From Emticicia oligotrophica DSM 17448 (GTDB lineage Bacteria > Bacteroidota > Bacteroidia > Cytophagales > Spirosomataceae): 64,000 bases of DNA. Under the pieces are notes generated by a model. The model searched no databases. It saw only the letters and a list, made by a program, of their open reading frames with translations, and was not told the origin of the DNA. This document shows positions 47,210 through 55,462 of the stretch, piece after piece (position 1 is the stretch's first letter; each line of letters begins with the position of its first letter). Position numbers and translations under genes: made by a program. The stretch lies in NCBI RefSeq assembly GCF_000263195.1, contig NC_018748.1:1302001-1366000 (forward strand), written 5' to 3'.

Positions 47210-48556
47210 ATGAAAAAGCTATTTTTATTTTATCTATTATTTCCATTGGCCGCGGCAGCACAAACCTCCCCTATACTTGAATCATACATTCAAGAAGGTT
47301 TAAAACAAAACTTAGGCTTGAAGCAAGAACGCCTCGAAATCGAGAAATCGCTTGAAAATATCAACCAAGCCAAAGCGAACTTTATGCCTAAGCTTACTTT
47401 CAATCCGAATTACACCTTAGCTGCAGGTGGTAGAAAATTATCTTTCCCGATTGGTGATTTACTAAACCCTGTTTATTCAACACTCAATCAACTTACCAAA
47501 ACAAACAATTTCCCGCAGGTAGAAAACGTGAATCAATTATTAGCACCTAATAATTTTCATGATACAAAGTTTAATTTTCAATATCCTATTTTCAATACTG
47601 ATATTCGCTATAACCTACTTATTCAGAGAGATTTACTAACTGCACAAGAAGCCAAAAAAAGAATTTTAGAAAACGAAATTCGATACAGTATCACTACCGC
47701 TTATTTGCAGTATCTACAAACACTCGAAGCACAAAAAATCTTTGATGCCTCAAGAAACCTACTCACTGATTTTGTGAAACTCAATGAAAAATTAGTAGGC
47801 AATAACGTGGCCACCAAAGATGTCATCTATTCGGCTGAATATGAAGTAAGTAAACTCGACCAGCAAGTGGCCGTTTTGGAAAAGAATAGAGAAACAGTAA
47901 AGGTTTTCTTGAATTATTTGATGAATCGAGAATTAATGACTGAAATAGTTGCTGATACTAATTTAGTTAATAGAATCGGACAAACAGCCGCCCTACCCCA
48001 ACTTAAAGAAGATGCTCTCAGTAATCGGCAAGAACTGAACATGTTACGCACAAACATAAAAGTTAGTGAAACAGCCATTAAATTACAAGAAATGAATGCC
48101 CTACGTCCGCAAGTATTTGTAGGTGGAAGTACGGGGTTTCAAGGTTTTGGTTATACATTCAAAGACCAAGCTTACATTTTAGGGCAAATTGGCCTAAGTT
48201 GGGACATCTACCATGGCTACGAGAAAAAATCAAAAATACAGCAAGCCAAAATTCAAAAAAACATACTCGATACAAAGTTCGAGGAAGTACAAAAACAAAT
48301 ACAATTGCAAGTTTCTCAGGCATATTTTGAGTTAGAAGCTTCCAAAAAAGCCTTAAATACCGCCAAAGAAGGAACCCTGAAAGCTGAGAAATATTTTAAG
48401 GTAGTGGAAAGCAGATACCGAAACGGGCAGGCGATCATGATTGAGTATTTACGTGCCTCGAATGAAGTTATCACCGCTCGTTTGCAAGAGTCAGTAGCTC
48501 GATATGATATACTTTTAAAGCAAGCGAATTTGGATAAAGTTGGAGCGGTAAAGTAA
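47210..48556 (+). CDS. TolC-family outer-membrane efflux protein
   Basis: 448 residues with a signal peptide (to about residue 18). The TolC repeat structure is evident: two similar halves, each with a long coiled coil (about 40-70, 130-185 and 240-290, 355-435) and short strands between. ANFMPKLTFNPNY and the second-half IGLSWDIYHGYEKKSKIQQAK are typical strand/helix joints. It forms the outer-membrane channel of the RND pump encoded downstream. First gene of the efflux operon tolC - fusion protein - four-helix protein - pump. Confidence 0.92.
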   Translation: MKKLFLFYLLFPLAAAAQTSPILESYIQEGLKQNLGLKQERLEIEKSLENINQAKANFMPKLTFNPNYTLAAGGRKLSFPIGDLLNPVYSTLNQLTKTNNFPQVENVNQLLAPNNFHDTKFNFQYPIFNTDIRYNLLIQRDLLTAQEAKKRILENEIRYSITTAYLQYLQTLEAQKIFDASRNLLTDFVKLNEKLVGNNVATKDVIYSAEYEVSKLDQQVAVLEKNRETVKVFLNYLMNRELMTEIVADTNLVNRIGQTAALPQLKEDALSNRQELNMLRTNIKVSETAIKLQEMNALRPQVFVGGSTGFQGFGYTFKDQAYILGQIGLSWDIYHGYEKKSKIQQAKIQKNILDTKFEEVQKQIQLQVSQAYFELEASKKALNTAKEGTLKAEKYFKVVESRYRNGQAIMIEYLRASNEVITARLQESVARYDILLKQANLDKVGAVK

Positions 48557-48632
48557 ATTTATCGAAAGACTCATACCGAGAAAATTGGATTAAAAAAATT
48601 GAAATATTAGGATTCGAACAAAAATAAAATCT

Positions 48633-49676
48633 ATGAAAAATTATATTTTATTAACTACCGCAATAGCATTTTTGGCCATTTCTTGTGGAAAAAAACAAGA
48701 CACCAAAAAAGAAGAAACCGACGAAACTCTCACGGTTGAAGTACAGCCAGTAAGCAAAAAATCGTTGAGCGAACCCATCATTGCCAGTGGTGTACTTTCA
48801 TCAAAATCTGAAATGAAACTAGCCTTTAAAACAGGTGGCATGATTCGTCGAGTTTATGTGCAAGAAGGACAATTCGTGAAAGAAGGTCAACTATTAGCTG
48901 AACTTGATTTATCTGAAATTGATGCACAGGTTCGTCAAGCAAAATTAGGCTTAGAAAAATCTGAACGAGATTTAGAAAGAGTCAAAAAACTTTATGCCGA
49001 TGAAGCCGCTACCCTCACCAACGTGCAAGATGCCACAACAGGCTATGATGTAGCCAAACAGAGTGTGCAAGTAGCTGAGTTTAACCAAAAATTATCGAGA
49101 ATTTATGCCCCAACGAGTGGCCGTATTCTTAGAAAAATTTCTGAACAAGGCGAACTTATTACTCCATTTGCTCCTGCCTTTATTCTTGGTACTGGCGAAA
49201 GTGCCTACCTCGTAAATGTTGGTTTAGCCGATAGAGATGTAGTAAAGGTAAAGCTCGGCGATGCTGCTACTGTCTATCTTGATGCCTACCCCGATGAGCC
49301 ATTTCATGCACGTGTAACTCAAATTGCTCAAACAGTCAATCCTGCTACTGGCACATTTGAAGTAGAATTACAACTCACCCCGAATGGTAAAAAATTAATT
49401 TCGGGTTTTGTGGCTAAAGCAGAAATTTCTTCAGCCAAAGGAGCAGCCACATTATCCGTGCCGATTGAGGCATTAGTTGAAGCCGACAAAGACAAAGCTT
49501 TTGTCTTCACTCTCAATCCAAACCAAACTGTCAATAAAACACCTGTAAGAATTGGCCATATTTTCGGAAGTAACGTAGCCATAACGTCTGGCATAACTGA
49601 GGGCACGCAAATCATAACCAAAGGAGCAAATTTTCTGACCGATAAAGCGAAGGTTAAAATAAATCATAATGAATAA
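48633..49676 (+). CDS. RND efflux periplasmic adaptor (membrane fusion lipoprotein)
   Basis: 347 residues. A lipobox-like AISCGKK near residue 19 anchors it to the inner membrane. It has the HlyD/AcrA order: barrel-sandwich (lipoyl) halves at about 55-95 and 150-185 (FKTGGMIRRVYVQEGQFVKEGQLLAEL, APTSGRILRKISEQGELI), a short helical hairpin (about 100-145), then beta-barrel and membrane-proximal domains. It couples the TolC channel to the inner-membrane pump. Its stop codon lies in the left inverted repeat that flanks the inserted four-helix gene; the pump gene lies 432 bases further on. Confidence 0.92.
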   Translation: MKNYILLTTAIAFLAISCGKKQDTKKEETDETLTVEVQPVSKKSLSEPIIASGVLSSKSEMKLAFKTGGMIRRVYVQEGQFVKEGQLLAELDLSEIDAQVRQAKLGLEKSERDLERVKKLYADEAATLTNVQDATTGYDVAKQSVQVAEFNQKLSRIYAPTSGRILRKISEQGELITPFAPAFILGTGESAYLVNVGLADRDVVKVKLGDAATVYLDAYPDEPFHARVTQIAQTVNPATGTFEVELQLTPNGKKLISGFVAKAEISSAKGAATLSVPIEALVEADKDKAFVFTLNPNQTVNKTPVRIGHIFGSNVAITSGITEGTQIITKGANFLTDKAKVKINHNE

Positions 49677-49692
49677 TGTAAAATTCATAATG
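49666..49692. repeat. Left imperfect inverted repeat around the four-helix gene
   Basis: ATAATGAATAATGTAAAAT and the following TCATAA match, in reverse complement, the sequence at 50073-50099 (ATAATGAAGAATGTAAAAT, GTATAA) at about 20 of 23 positions. The MFP stop codon lies inside it. Confidence 0.6.
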
Positions 49693-49696
49693 CAAA

Positions 49697-50059
49697 ATGG
49701 GTCAAGAAAATAAGCCAAATATCATTTTAGAAAAGTCTTTTGCTTTTTCAGTGCGTATAGTAAAACTATATAAATGGTTTTACAAAAATCATTCTGAAGT
49801 CTTACCCTTAGCAAAACAATTACTGAGAAGTGGGACATCAATAGGTGCGAATGCTGAAGAAGCTGATAGTGCATATTCGAAAAAAGAATTTTCCGCAAAG
49901 TTTAGTATTTGCTTAAAAGAAGCAAAAGAAACTAAATACTGGATTCGCTTGCTCTATGCTTCAGAATATTTGGATGAAAACATGTTTATTTCACTCAAAA
50001 ATGATGTTGAGGAATTACAGAAAATAATAACAGCAATATTAAAATCATCAAAAGAATAG
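49697..50059 (+). CDS. Four-helix-bundle protein (S23 / rRNA-IVP type)
   Basis: 120 residues forming a four-helix bundle, with the family pattern FSVRIVKLYKWF, LAKQLLRSGTSIGANAEEADSAYSKKEFSAKFSICLKEAKETKYWIRLL and a C-terminal helix. Homologs were first described as open frames inside 23S rRNA intervening sequences; free-standing ones are frequent in Bacteroidota and related to Avd of diversity-generating retroelements. It sits between the adaptor and pump genes and is not part of RND systems. Flanking imperfect inverted repeats (49666-49692 and 50073-50099) suggest a small inserted cassette. No reverse transcriptase or variable-gene features accompany it. Confidence 0.88.
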   Translation: MGQENKPNIILEKSFAFSVRIVKLYKWFYKNHSEVLPLAKQLLRSGTSIGANAEEADSAYSKKEFSAKFSICLKEAKETKYWIRLLYASEYLDENMFISLKNDVEELQKIITAILKSSKE

Positions 50060-50072
50060 TAGCAATGGTATT

Positions 50073-50099
50073 TTATACATTTTACATTCTTCATTATAC
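50073..50099. repeat. Right imperfect inverted repeat around the four-helix gene
   Basis: Reverse-complement partner of 49666-49692; it ends about 10 bases before the pump ATG. The pair brackets the four-helix gene exactly, with none of the efflux coding sequence inside except the MFP stop. Confidence 0.6.
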
Positions 50100-50108
50100 A
50101 TTAAAACC

Positions 50109-53100
50109 ATGCGTTTAGTCGACTTTTCTGTTAAGAACTACCAATTCACTATTATCATCTTCATCATGATTATGGCCATTGGTGTGAGTTCTTTGCTCAA
50201 TATGCCCAAAGCAGAAGACCCTGCGTTGAAGGCAACTTTTAATAGTATCGTGGTAGTTTACCCTGGTACTTCGCCTGCCGATATGGAGAAACTTATCGTT
50301 GACCCAATTGAAGATAAAATGTCTGAAATCAGCGATATTAAGAAAGTTATTTCTACTGCTGATGAGGGTGTTGCCCAAATCCGTTTGGAATTTGTTCATT
50401 CTATCGACTCCGAGGAAAAATACAATGAAGTTGTGCGTGAATTAAACGCCATTCGTTCGAAACTTCCCTCGGATATTTATAGCATGGATGTACTCCGCTT
50501 TACGCCCGAGGGTGTAAATATTATTCAATGTGCCGTGATGTCGGAAACTGCTCAGTACAAAGATTTAGAAAAAGAAGCAGAACGATTGAAAGATAACCTT
50601 CTAAAGGTAAAATCAATTAAAACGGCTGAAATCTGGGCATTCCCGAAACAACAAATAACTATTTCGGTAAATTTAGATAAAATGGCTCAGTTCAGAATTC
50701 CATTGAATCGAGTTTTAGGATCTATTCAGTCCGAAAATGCCAATATTCCTGCAGGAAATATTGAAATTGGTAGCCGTAAATTTAGTGTAAAAACCTCGGG
50801 TAGTTACGAAAATATCGAAGAAATAAAGAATACCATCGTAAGTTCATCGGGCACGACCGTTACTTATCTTAGAGATGTTGCCGATGTAAAATTCGATTAC
50901 GAAGAAGAAACTTACTTGGGTCGTTTAAATGGTAAACGTGCCGTTTTCGTTACGGCAACCATGAAAGATGGTAGTAATATTTTTACAACGGGCGATCAAA
51001 TTCGACCAATTATTGATGATTTTGCCAAAAGTTTACCCGCTGATATGCGATTCGAACAAAGTTTCGACCAAGTAAAAAGCGTTTCGCATCGTCTTTTTGG
51101 TTTAGCTCGTGACTTCGGAATTGCTATTCTTTTGGTGCTCATTACCCTTATTCCTCTGGGTATCCGTCCGGCCATTATCGTAATGATTTCTATTCCATTA
51201 TCGTTGGCAATGGGGCTTACGATGCTCGATTTGGCGGGCTTTGGTATCAATCAGTTAAGTGTAGTTGGTCTTGTGATTGCCCTTGGACTTTTAGTGGATG
51301 ACTCTATTGTGGTAGTTGAAAACATAGCTCGTTTCTTACGCACAGGTATGCCACGCCAGCAAGCAGCCATCGAAGCCACCAAACAAATTAGCTTAGCGGT
51401 TTTAGGCTGTACGGCAACTTTGATTTTTGCCTTCTTACCACTGTGTTTTTTACCAGAGTCGGCGGGTGATTTTATTAGAAGTCTTCCGATGGCTGTCATC
51501 ATGACCATTATTGCATCGCTTTTTGTTTCGCTTACGATTGTTCCTTTTTTAGCGAGTTTACTCATGCCTCGTGAAGAACACGGCGAAAACATCGTACTTC
51601 GTTTGATGAAAAAAGGTATTGAAGGTTCATACCGCAAGGTTCTGCACAAAGCACTTGAATACCCCAAAACAGCTTTATTGATTGCCCTTTTGATTTTTGG
51701 TGGAAGCTTAGCCCTTATTCCTGTTGTTGGTACGAGTGTATTTCCTCGTTCAGAAAAACCACAGTTTTTGATTAATATCGAAACACCACTCGGTACAACG
51801 CTCCAAGAAACTAATCAAGCAGCTCGTTTTGTAGAAAATGAATTATTGAAGCATAAGATTGTCAAGAACTTTGCCACTAACGTTGGAAAATCTAACCCTC
51901 GAATTTATTATAATACATTGCCTATAGGTGGAACTTTATCGAATTATTCGCAACTTTTCGTACAACTACAAGATCATGTAGAAGTGCCTGAGCGTGAGCA
52001 ATTTATTGATAAACTTCGTGCTACCTTTGATTCTTATGCAGGAGCAAAAATTCGGGTTATTCAGTTTGAGCAAGGGGCTCCATTCGAGGCACCATTGGCT
52101 GTGAGAATCATGGGTGAAAATCTTGATTCATTACGTATTATTTCTGCAAAAGTTGAAAAAGTTTTCAAAGAAACCAAAGGCACCATTTACGTAAATAACC
52201 CACTTTCTGCACAAAATGTAGATTTACGTGTAAATATCAATAAAGATAAAGCAGGTATGTTGGGCATTCCAACGGCTGATATTGACCGTACTATCAGGAT
52301 GGGTATTGCTGGTGTGAACCTTGGAATTTACAAAGAAAAAGATGGTGAAGAGATGAATCTTAATGTAAGTTTACCAAGAAATGAACGCCCAAGCATGGAT
52401 GTATTTTCTAAGGTTTTCGTTACAAATCAAATGGGTACACTTGTGCCTTTGAACCAATTGGCCACAGTGGGTTTTGAAACTTCACCAAATCGAATTAATC
52501 ACTATGACCGTGAGCGTTATTCTACGGTTTCGGCCTTTATTAAGAGTGGTTTTCTTACACCAGAAGTAACGAAAGAAGCTGTTGAAAAACTCAAACAAGT
52601 AAAATTACCAAAGGGCTATGAAATAAAAATGGCAGGGGAAGTAGAGCGTTCGGCCGAAACTTTTGGTGGACTTGGCACAATCATCATTATCACAATCTTT
52701 GGTATTATTGCCATTCTGATTCTTGAATTTAAAACCTTTAAAAGTACGCTTATTGTACTTTCGGTTATTCCATTGGGCTTAATTGGAGCAATTTTAATTT
52801 TATTATTTACAGGAAATTCCCTTTCATTTACGGCCATCGTAGGTATCATCGCTCTAGCGGGTATTGAGGTAAAAAACTCTATTTTACTCGTAGATTATAC
52901 CAATTATCTGCGTAAAGAAAATGGACTTTCGATTGATGAAGCTATCGAAGAAGCGGGCGAAACGCGATTTATACCAATTGTACTAACAACTATGACCGCC
53001 ATTGGAGGTATGATTCCGCTCATTATGGAGCATTCGCCGCTTTACTCGCCGCTGGCTTTAGTAATTGTTGGGGGTTTAATTTCATCATTGATTCTAACCA

Positions 53101-53150
53101 GAATTGTTACACCAGTGATGTATAAATTACTTCCACCAAGTTTGAAATAA
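50109..53150 (+). CDS. RND-family efflux pump, inner-membrane transporter
   Basis: 1013 residues, usual size. TM1 is at residues 13-31, and two large periplasmic loops (about 40-330 and 555-860) alternate with TM blocks at 335-540 and 865-1005. Proton-relay acidic residues appear in TM4 (LGLLVDDSIVVVENIARFL, about residues 396-414). The docking and porter regions read like the AcrB/MexB-type HAE-1 family, but the short TM4 style (VVGLVIALGLLVDDS) and IIALAGIEVKNSILLVDYTNYLR are of the Bacteroidota multidrug/HAE type. It exports small hydrophobic or aromatic compounds with TolC and the adaptor. Last gene of the operon. Confidence 0.93.
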   Translation: MRLVDFSVKNYQFTIIIFIMIMAIGVSSLLNMPKAEDPALKATFNSIVVVYPGTSPADMEKLIVDPIEDKMSEISDIKKVISTADEGVAQIRLEFVHSIDSEEKYNEVVRELNAIRSKLPSDIYSMDVLRFTPEGVNIIQCAVMSETAQYKDLEKEAERLKDNLLKVKSIKTAEIWAFPKQQITISVNLDKMAQFRIPLNRVLGSIQSENANIPAGNIEIGSRKFSVKTSGSYENIEEIKNTIVSSSGTTVTYLRDVADVKFDYEEETYLGRLNGKRAVFVTATMKDGSNIFTTGDQIRPIIDDFAKSLPADMRFEQSFDQVKSVSHRLFGLARDFGIAILLVLITLIPLGIRPAIIVMISIPLSLAMGLTMLDLAGFGINQLSVVGLVIALGLLVDDSIVVVENIARFLRTGMPRQQAAIEATKQISLAVLGCTATLIFAFLPLCFLPESAGDFIRSLPMAVIMTIIASLFVSLTIVPFLASLLMPREEHGENIVLRLMKKGIEGSYRKVLHKALEYPKTALLIALLIFGGSLALIPVVGTSVFPRSEKPQFLINIETPLGTTLQETNQAARFVENELLKHKIVKNFATNVGKSNPRIYYNTLPIGGTLSNYSQLFVQLQDHVEVPEREQFIDKLRATFDSYAGAKIRVIQFEQGAPFEAPLAVRIMGENLDSLRIISAKVEKVFKETKGTIYVNNPLSAQNVDLRVNINKDKAGMLGIPTADIDRTIRMGIAGVNLGIYKEKDGEEMNLNVSLPRNERPSMDVFSKVFVTNQMGTLVPLNQLATVGFETSPNRINHYDRERYSTVSAFIKSGFLTPEVTKEAVEKLKQVKLPKGYEIKMAGEVERSAETFGGLGTIIIITIFGIIAILILEFKTFKSTLIVLSVIPLGLIGAILILLFTGNSLSFTAIVGIIALAGIEVKNSILLVDYTNYLRKENGLSIDEAIEEAGETRFIPIVLTTMTAIGGMIPLIMEHSPLYSPLALVIVGGLISSLILTRIVTPVMYKLLPPSLK

Positions 53151-53201
53151 TATTCAAAATGAAAAGTTTTTTATATATTTTGAAATAAATATTAAATTTT
53201 C

Positions 53202-53792
53202 ATGGAAAACGAAGATTTCAAAAGTATTTATCTTGAAAACCGAAATGCATGGAGAAGTTGGTTGATAGAAAACCACGCTTCTGAAAAGAATATTTGGATA
53301 AAAATATATAAAAAACAAAGTCAAACACCCAGCGTTTATTATGATGAAGCAGTTGATGAAGCCCTGTGCTTTGGGTGGGTAGATAGCTCAATTAAGAAAG
53401 GAAACGATGAGTTTTATTATCAGTTTTTTGCCAAAAGAAACCCCAAAAGCAACTGGAGCAGAATAAATAAAGCAAAAGTTGAAAAACTCCTTAGCGAAGG
53501 CTTAATGGCCGAAGCTGGCCTAAAAATGGTTGAAATTGCTAAAGAGATAGGTACTTGGACAGCTTTAGATGATGTTGAAAATCTCATCAGTCCGCCCGAT
53601 TTGCAAGAAAAATTAGAACAAAATCCAACTGCTAAAGGTTATTTTGAAGCTTTTCCGCGTTCGGTAAAACGAGGAATTTTAGAGTGGCTTCTTAATGCCA
53701 AACAAGCAGAGACTCGCCAAAAACGTATTGAGGAAATTGTAAGTTTAGCCGAAAAAAACGAACGAGCAAATCAGTATAAACCAAAGGTTTAG
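53202..53792 (+). CDS. YdeI/OmpD-associated family protein
   Basis: 196 residues, soluble. The N-terminal DUF1905/YdeI-like core has WLIENHASEKNIWIKIYKK (about 20-38), DEAVDEALCFGWVDSSIKKG (about 47-66) and FAKRNPKSNWSRINKAKVEKL, and the C-terminal helical part has FEAFPRSVKRGILEWLLNAKQAETRQKRIEEIV. Family members are called bacteriocin-protection or OmpD-associated proteins; the mechanism is not established. It lies 51 bases after the RND pump on the same strand and might be in the same transcript, although an intrinsic link is not obvious. Confidence 0.85.
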   Translation: MENEDFKSIYLENRNAWRSWLIENHASEKNIWIKIYKKQSQTPSVYYDEAVDEALCFGWVDSSIKKGNDEFYYQFFAKRNPKSNWSRINKAKVEKLLSEGLMAEAGLKMVEIAKEIGTWTALDDVENLISPPDLQEKLEQNPTAKGYFEAFPRSVKRGILEWLLNAKQAETRQKRIEEIVSLAEKNERANQYKPKV

Positions 53793-54021
53793 ATAATAAA
53801 CATTAATTTATTTAATGTAAAAAAAAGTAGCTTAGTTTTAAACCATTTAGTCCGTAGGACTTTCATATTGGTTGTATAAAACCAAAAAAGTATGTTTAGA
53901 ATGCCGTAGGTATTCAACAAATAGGAACGTTCTCTAATAAAAAATGGATAATTGTAAATATTAAGATACTGTTTTGTAGCACTTAAATTTTCAATTATCC
54001 ATTCTTATTTATTGATTAGTC
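53793..54021. repeat. Cluster of degenerate short palindromes
   Basis: Within this gap sit AGTCC-GTA-GGACT (53849-53861), GAATGCCGTAGGTATTC (53899-53915), an ATAGGAACGT fragment (53921-53930) matching the 7531 palindrome, and a 12-bp inverted repeat AATGGATAATTG/CAATTATCCATT (53943-53954, 53992-54003). They look like remnants of several dispersed palindromic elements. No gene is seen. Confidence 0.5.
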
Positions 54022-54783
54022 TTAGAATGACTTTGCAATATTTGTAAACTCTCTTGATTTTAAAGAAGCACCACCAACTAAACCACCATCAACATCTGGA
54101 CAAGCGAAAAGTTCTTGAGCATTGGCTCCGTTTACGCTTCCACCATAAAGGATAGAAATTTCATCTGCTACTTCTTGGCCATATTTTGATGCTAGATGGT
54201 CTCTCAAAACTTTGTGCATTTCTTGTGCTTGGTCGTTCGATGCCGTTACGCCAGTACCGATAGCCCAAATTGGTTCGTAAGCAATCACGGTCTTCTTCAA
54301 ATCTTCAGCCGATAAGTGGAAAAGGCTGTTTGTAAGCTGACCACAAACGAAATCGAAATGAATACCTTCGTTGCGTTGCTCTAAAGTTTCGCCACAGCAG
54401 AAGATTGGCGTAAGACCTTCTGCCAAGATTGCATCTACTTTCTCAGCCAAAAATGCATCTGATTCATTGAAATACTGACGACGCTCGCTGTGACCAATAA
54501 TGATGTAGCTTACGCCTACCGATTTCAACATCGGAACAGAAACTTCACCTGTATATGCCCCCGAAGCCTTCGGATAACAGTTTTGTGCACCTAAAGCAAC
54601 TTTTGGCGTATCAATCATTTTTCCGAAAGAGCTTAAATAAGGAGCAGGTACACAAACAATCACCTGTACATTAGGGTTTGTTACCTCGTCTTTTACCATA
54701 TTTACTACTTCTGAAAGTAAGATTTGACCTTCTTCAAAAGTTTTGTTCATTTTCCAGTTACCAGCGGCGATTTTTTTTCTCAT
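54022..54783 (-). CDS. tpiA: Triosephosphate isomerase
   Basis: 253 residues interconverting dihydroxyacetone phosphate and glyceraldehyde-3-phosphate in glycolysis. Active-site residues are in place: N9 and K11 (GNWKMNKT), H98 (IIGHSERRQYF) and the catalytic E170 (VIAYEPIWAIGTG); the phosphate-binding ILYGGSVNG and GGLVGGASL follow. Transcribed alone; a perfect TATCTTTG at 54901-54908 on the minus strand is the likely -7 box about 110 bases before the ATG. Confidence 0.97.
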   Translation of the reverse strand: MRKKIAAGNWKMNKTFEEGQILLSEVVNMVKDEVTNPNVQVIVCVPAPYLSSFGKMIDTPKVALGAQNCYPKASGAYTGEVSVPMLKSVGVSYIIIGHSERRQYFNESDAFLAEKVDAILAEGLTPIFCCGETLEQRNEGIHFDFVCGQLTNSLFHLSAEDLKKTVIAYEPIWAIGTGVTASNDQAQEMHKVLRDHLASKYGQEVADEISILYGGSVNGANAQELFACPDVDGGLVGGASLKSREFTNIAKSF

Positions 54784-54900
54784 TGCTCTTAGAATCTTTG
54801 GTTAATTTCTAGCCGATAGACTATCTATAACTATCGACATTATATTTTCAACTAATTGATTGTAAACTATTTAAAAACCTATTTTTCTTAAATAGCCTCG

Positions 54901-54908
54901 CAAAGATA
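54901..54908 (-). promoter_or_regulatory. Candidate tpiA -7 element
   Basis: TATCTTTG on the minus strand is a perfect TAnnTTTG; transcription would start near 54894, leaving a leader of about 110 bases. The expected -33 region (54928-54931) overlaps the adjacent palindrome AACAATTT/AAATTGTT rather than a clear TTTG. Confidence 0.45.
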
Positions 54909-54932
54909 CTTGTTTTTTTATTTGTTGGGTAA

Positions 54933-54985
54933 AACAATTTTCTAAATTGTTCGATTATAGCACAATTCAGAGAATTGTGCTATAA
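54933..54985. repeat. Tandem palindromes overlapping the GNAT stop codon
   Basis: AACAATTT-TCT-AAATTGTT (54933-54951) is followed by TTATAGCACAATTC-AGA-GAATTGTGCTATAA (54955-54985, 14-bp perfect stem). The TAG stop of the GNAT gene is inside the second palindrome's arm. A related CACAATTT-GGG-AAATTGTG element lies at 59027-59045, also providing a TAG. Confidence 0.65.
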
Positions 54986-55450
54986 CCAAATTTCCATAGC
55001 TACATCGGCACGCTCATAAGGCGAGGTAAAGTTTTCTATCCTACTAAAACCCAGTTTTTTATACAAAGCCAATGCAGGAGCAAGCGTCGAATTGGTTTCG
55101 AGATAAACACGCTTTGCACCTAAATCACGAGCTTTTTGCACAATTGCCTCACCAATCAACTTGCCAACTCCTAAGCCTCTTGCAGCCTCGGTTACGCCCA
55201 TTTTACAAAGTTCGTAGGCATCACTACCTATTGGTTTTAGTGCAGAAGTGCCTAAATATTCTTCACATCTACGAGCTAAAAGAACCGCACCACCTGTACT
55301 TATAAAATATTTTTCAGGATTTTCGAGCGAGTCTAAATCGCCTTGTTCAACCTTAAAATACTTTTTTATCCACTCATAATTTATCTGCTTAAAAGCCTGT
55401 TTATGAGTCTCATTTGATGGGTCAAGTTCTATGATTTCTATTGTTTGCAT
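54980..55450 (-). CDS. GNAT-family N-acetyltransferase
   Basis: 156 residues with the GNAT acetyl-CoA-binding motif A: MGVTEAARGLGVGKLIGEAIVQKARDLGAKRVYLETN near residues 85-120, and ALYKKLGF and FTSPYERADVAMEIWL at the end. It is the last gene of the MarR - GNAT - decarboxylase - GNAT run, 12 bases behind the decarboxylase. Its substrate is unknown; with an amino-acid decarboxylase upstream, an amine product is one candidate. Its TAG stop lies in a palindrome. Confidence 0.9.
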   Translation of the reverse strand: MQTIEIIELDPSNETHKQAFKQINYEWIKKYFKVEQGDLDSLENPEKYFISTGGAVLLARRCEEYLGTSALKPIGSDAYELCKMGVTEAARGLGVGKLIGEAIVQKARDLGAKRVYLETNSTLAPALALYKKLGFSRIENFTSPYERADVAMEIWL

Positions 55451-55462
55451 TTGATTCAGAAA

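Noticed and set aside
49697-50059. Diversity-generating retroelement (Avd-like accessory gene)
   Set aside because: The four-helix gene resembles Avd, but no reverse transcriptase, template or variable repeat is found nearby.
53793-54021. CRISPR array
   Set aside because: The short repeats here are different palindromes with irregular spacing and no identical direct-repeat units; no cas genes occur in the window.
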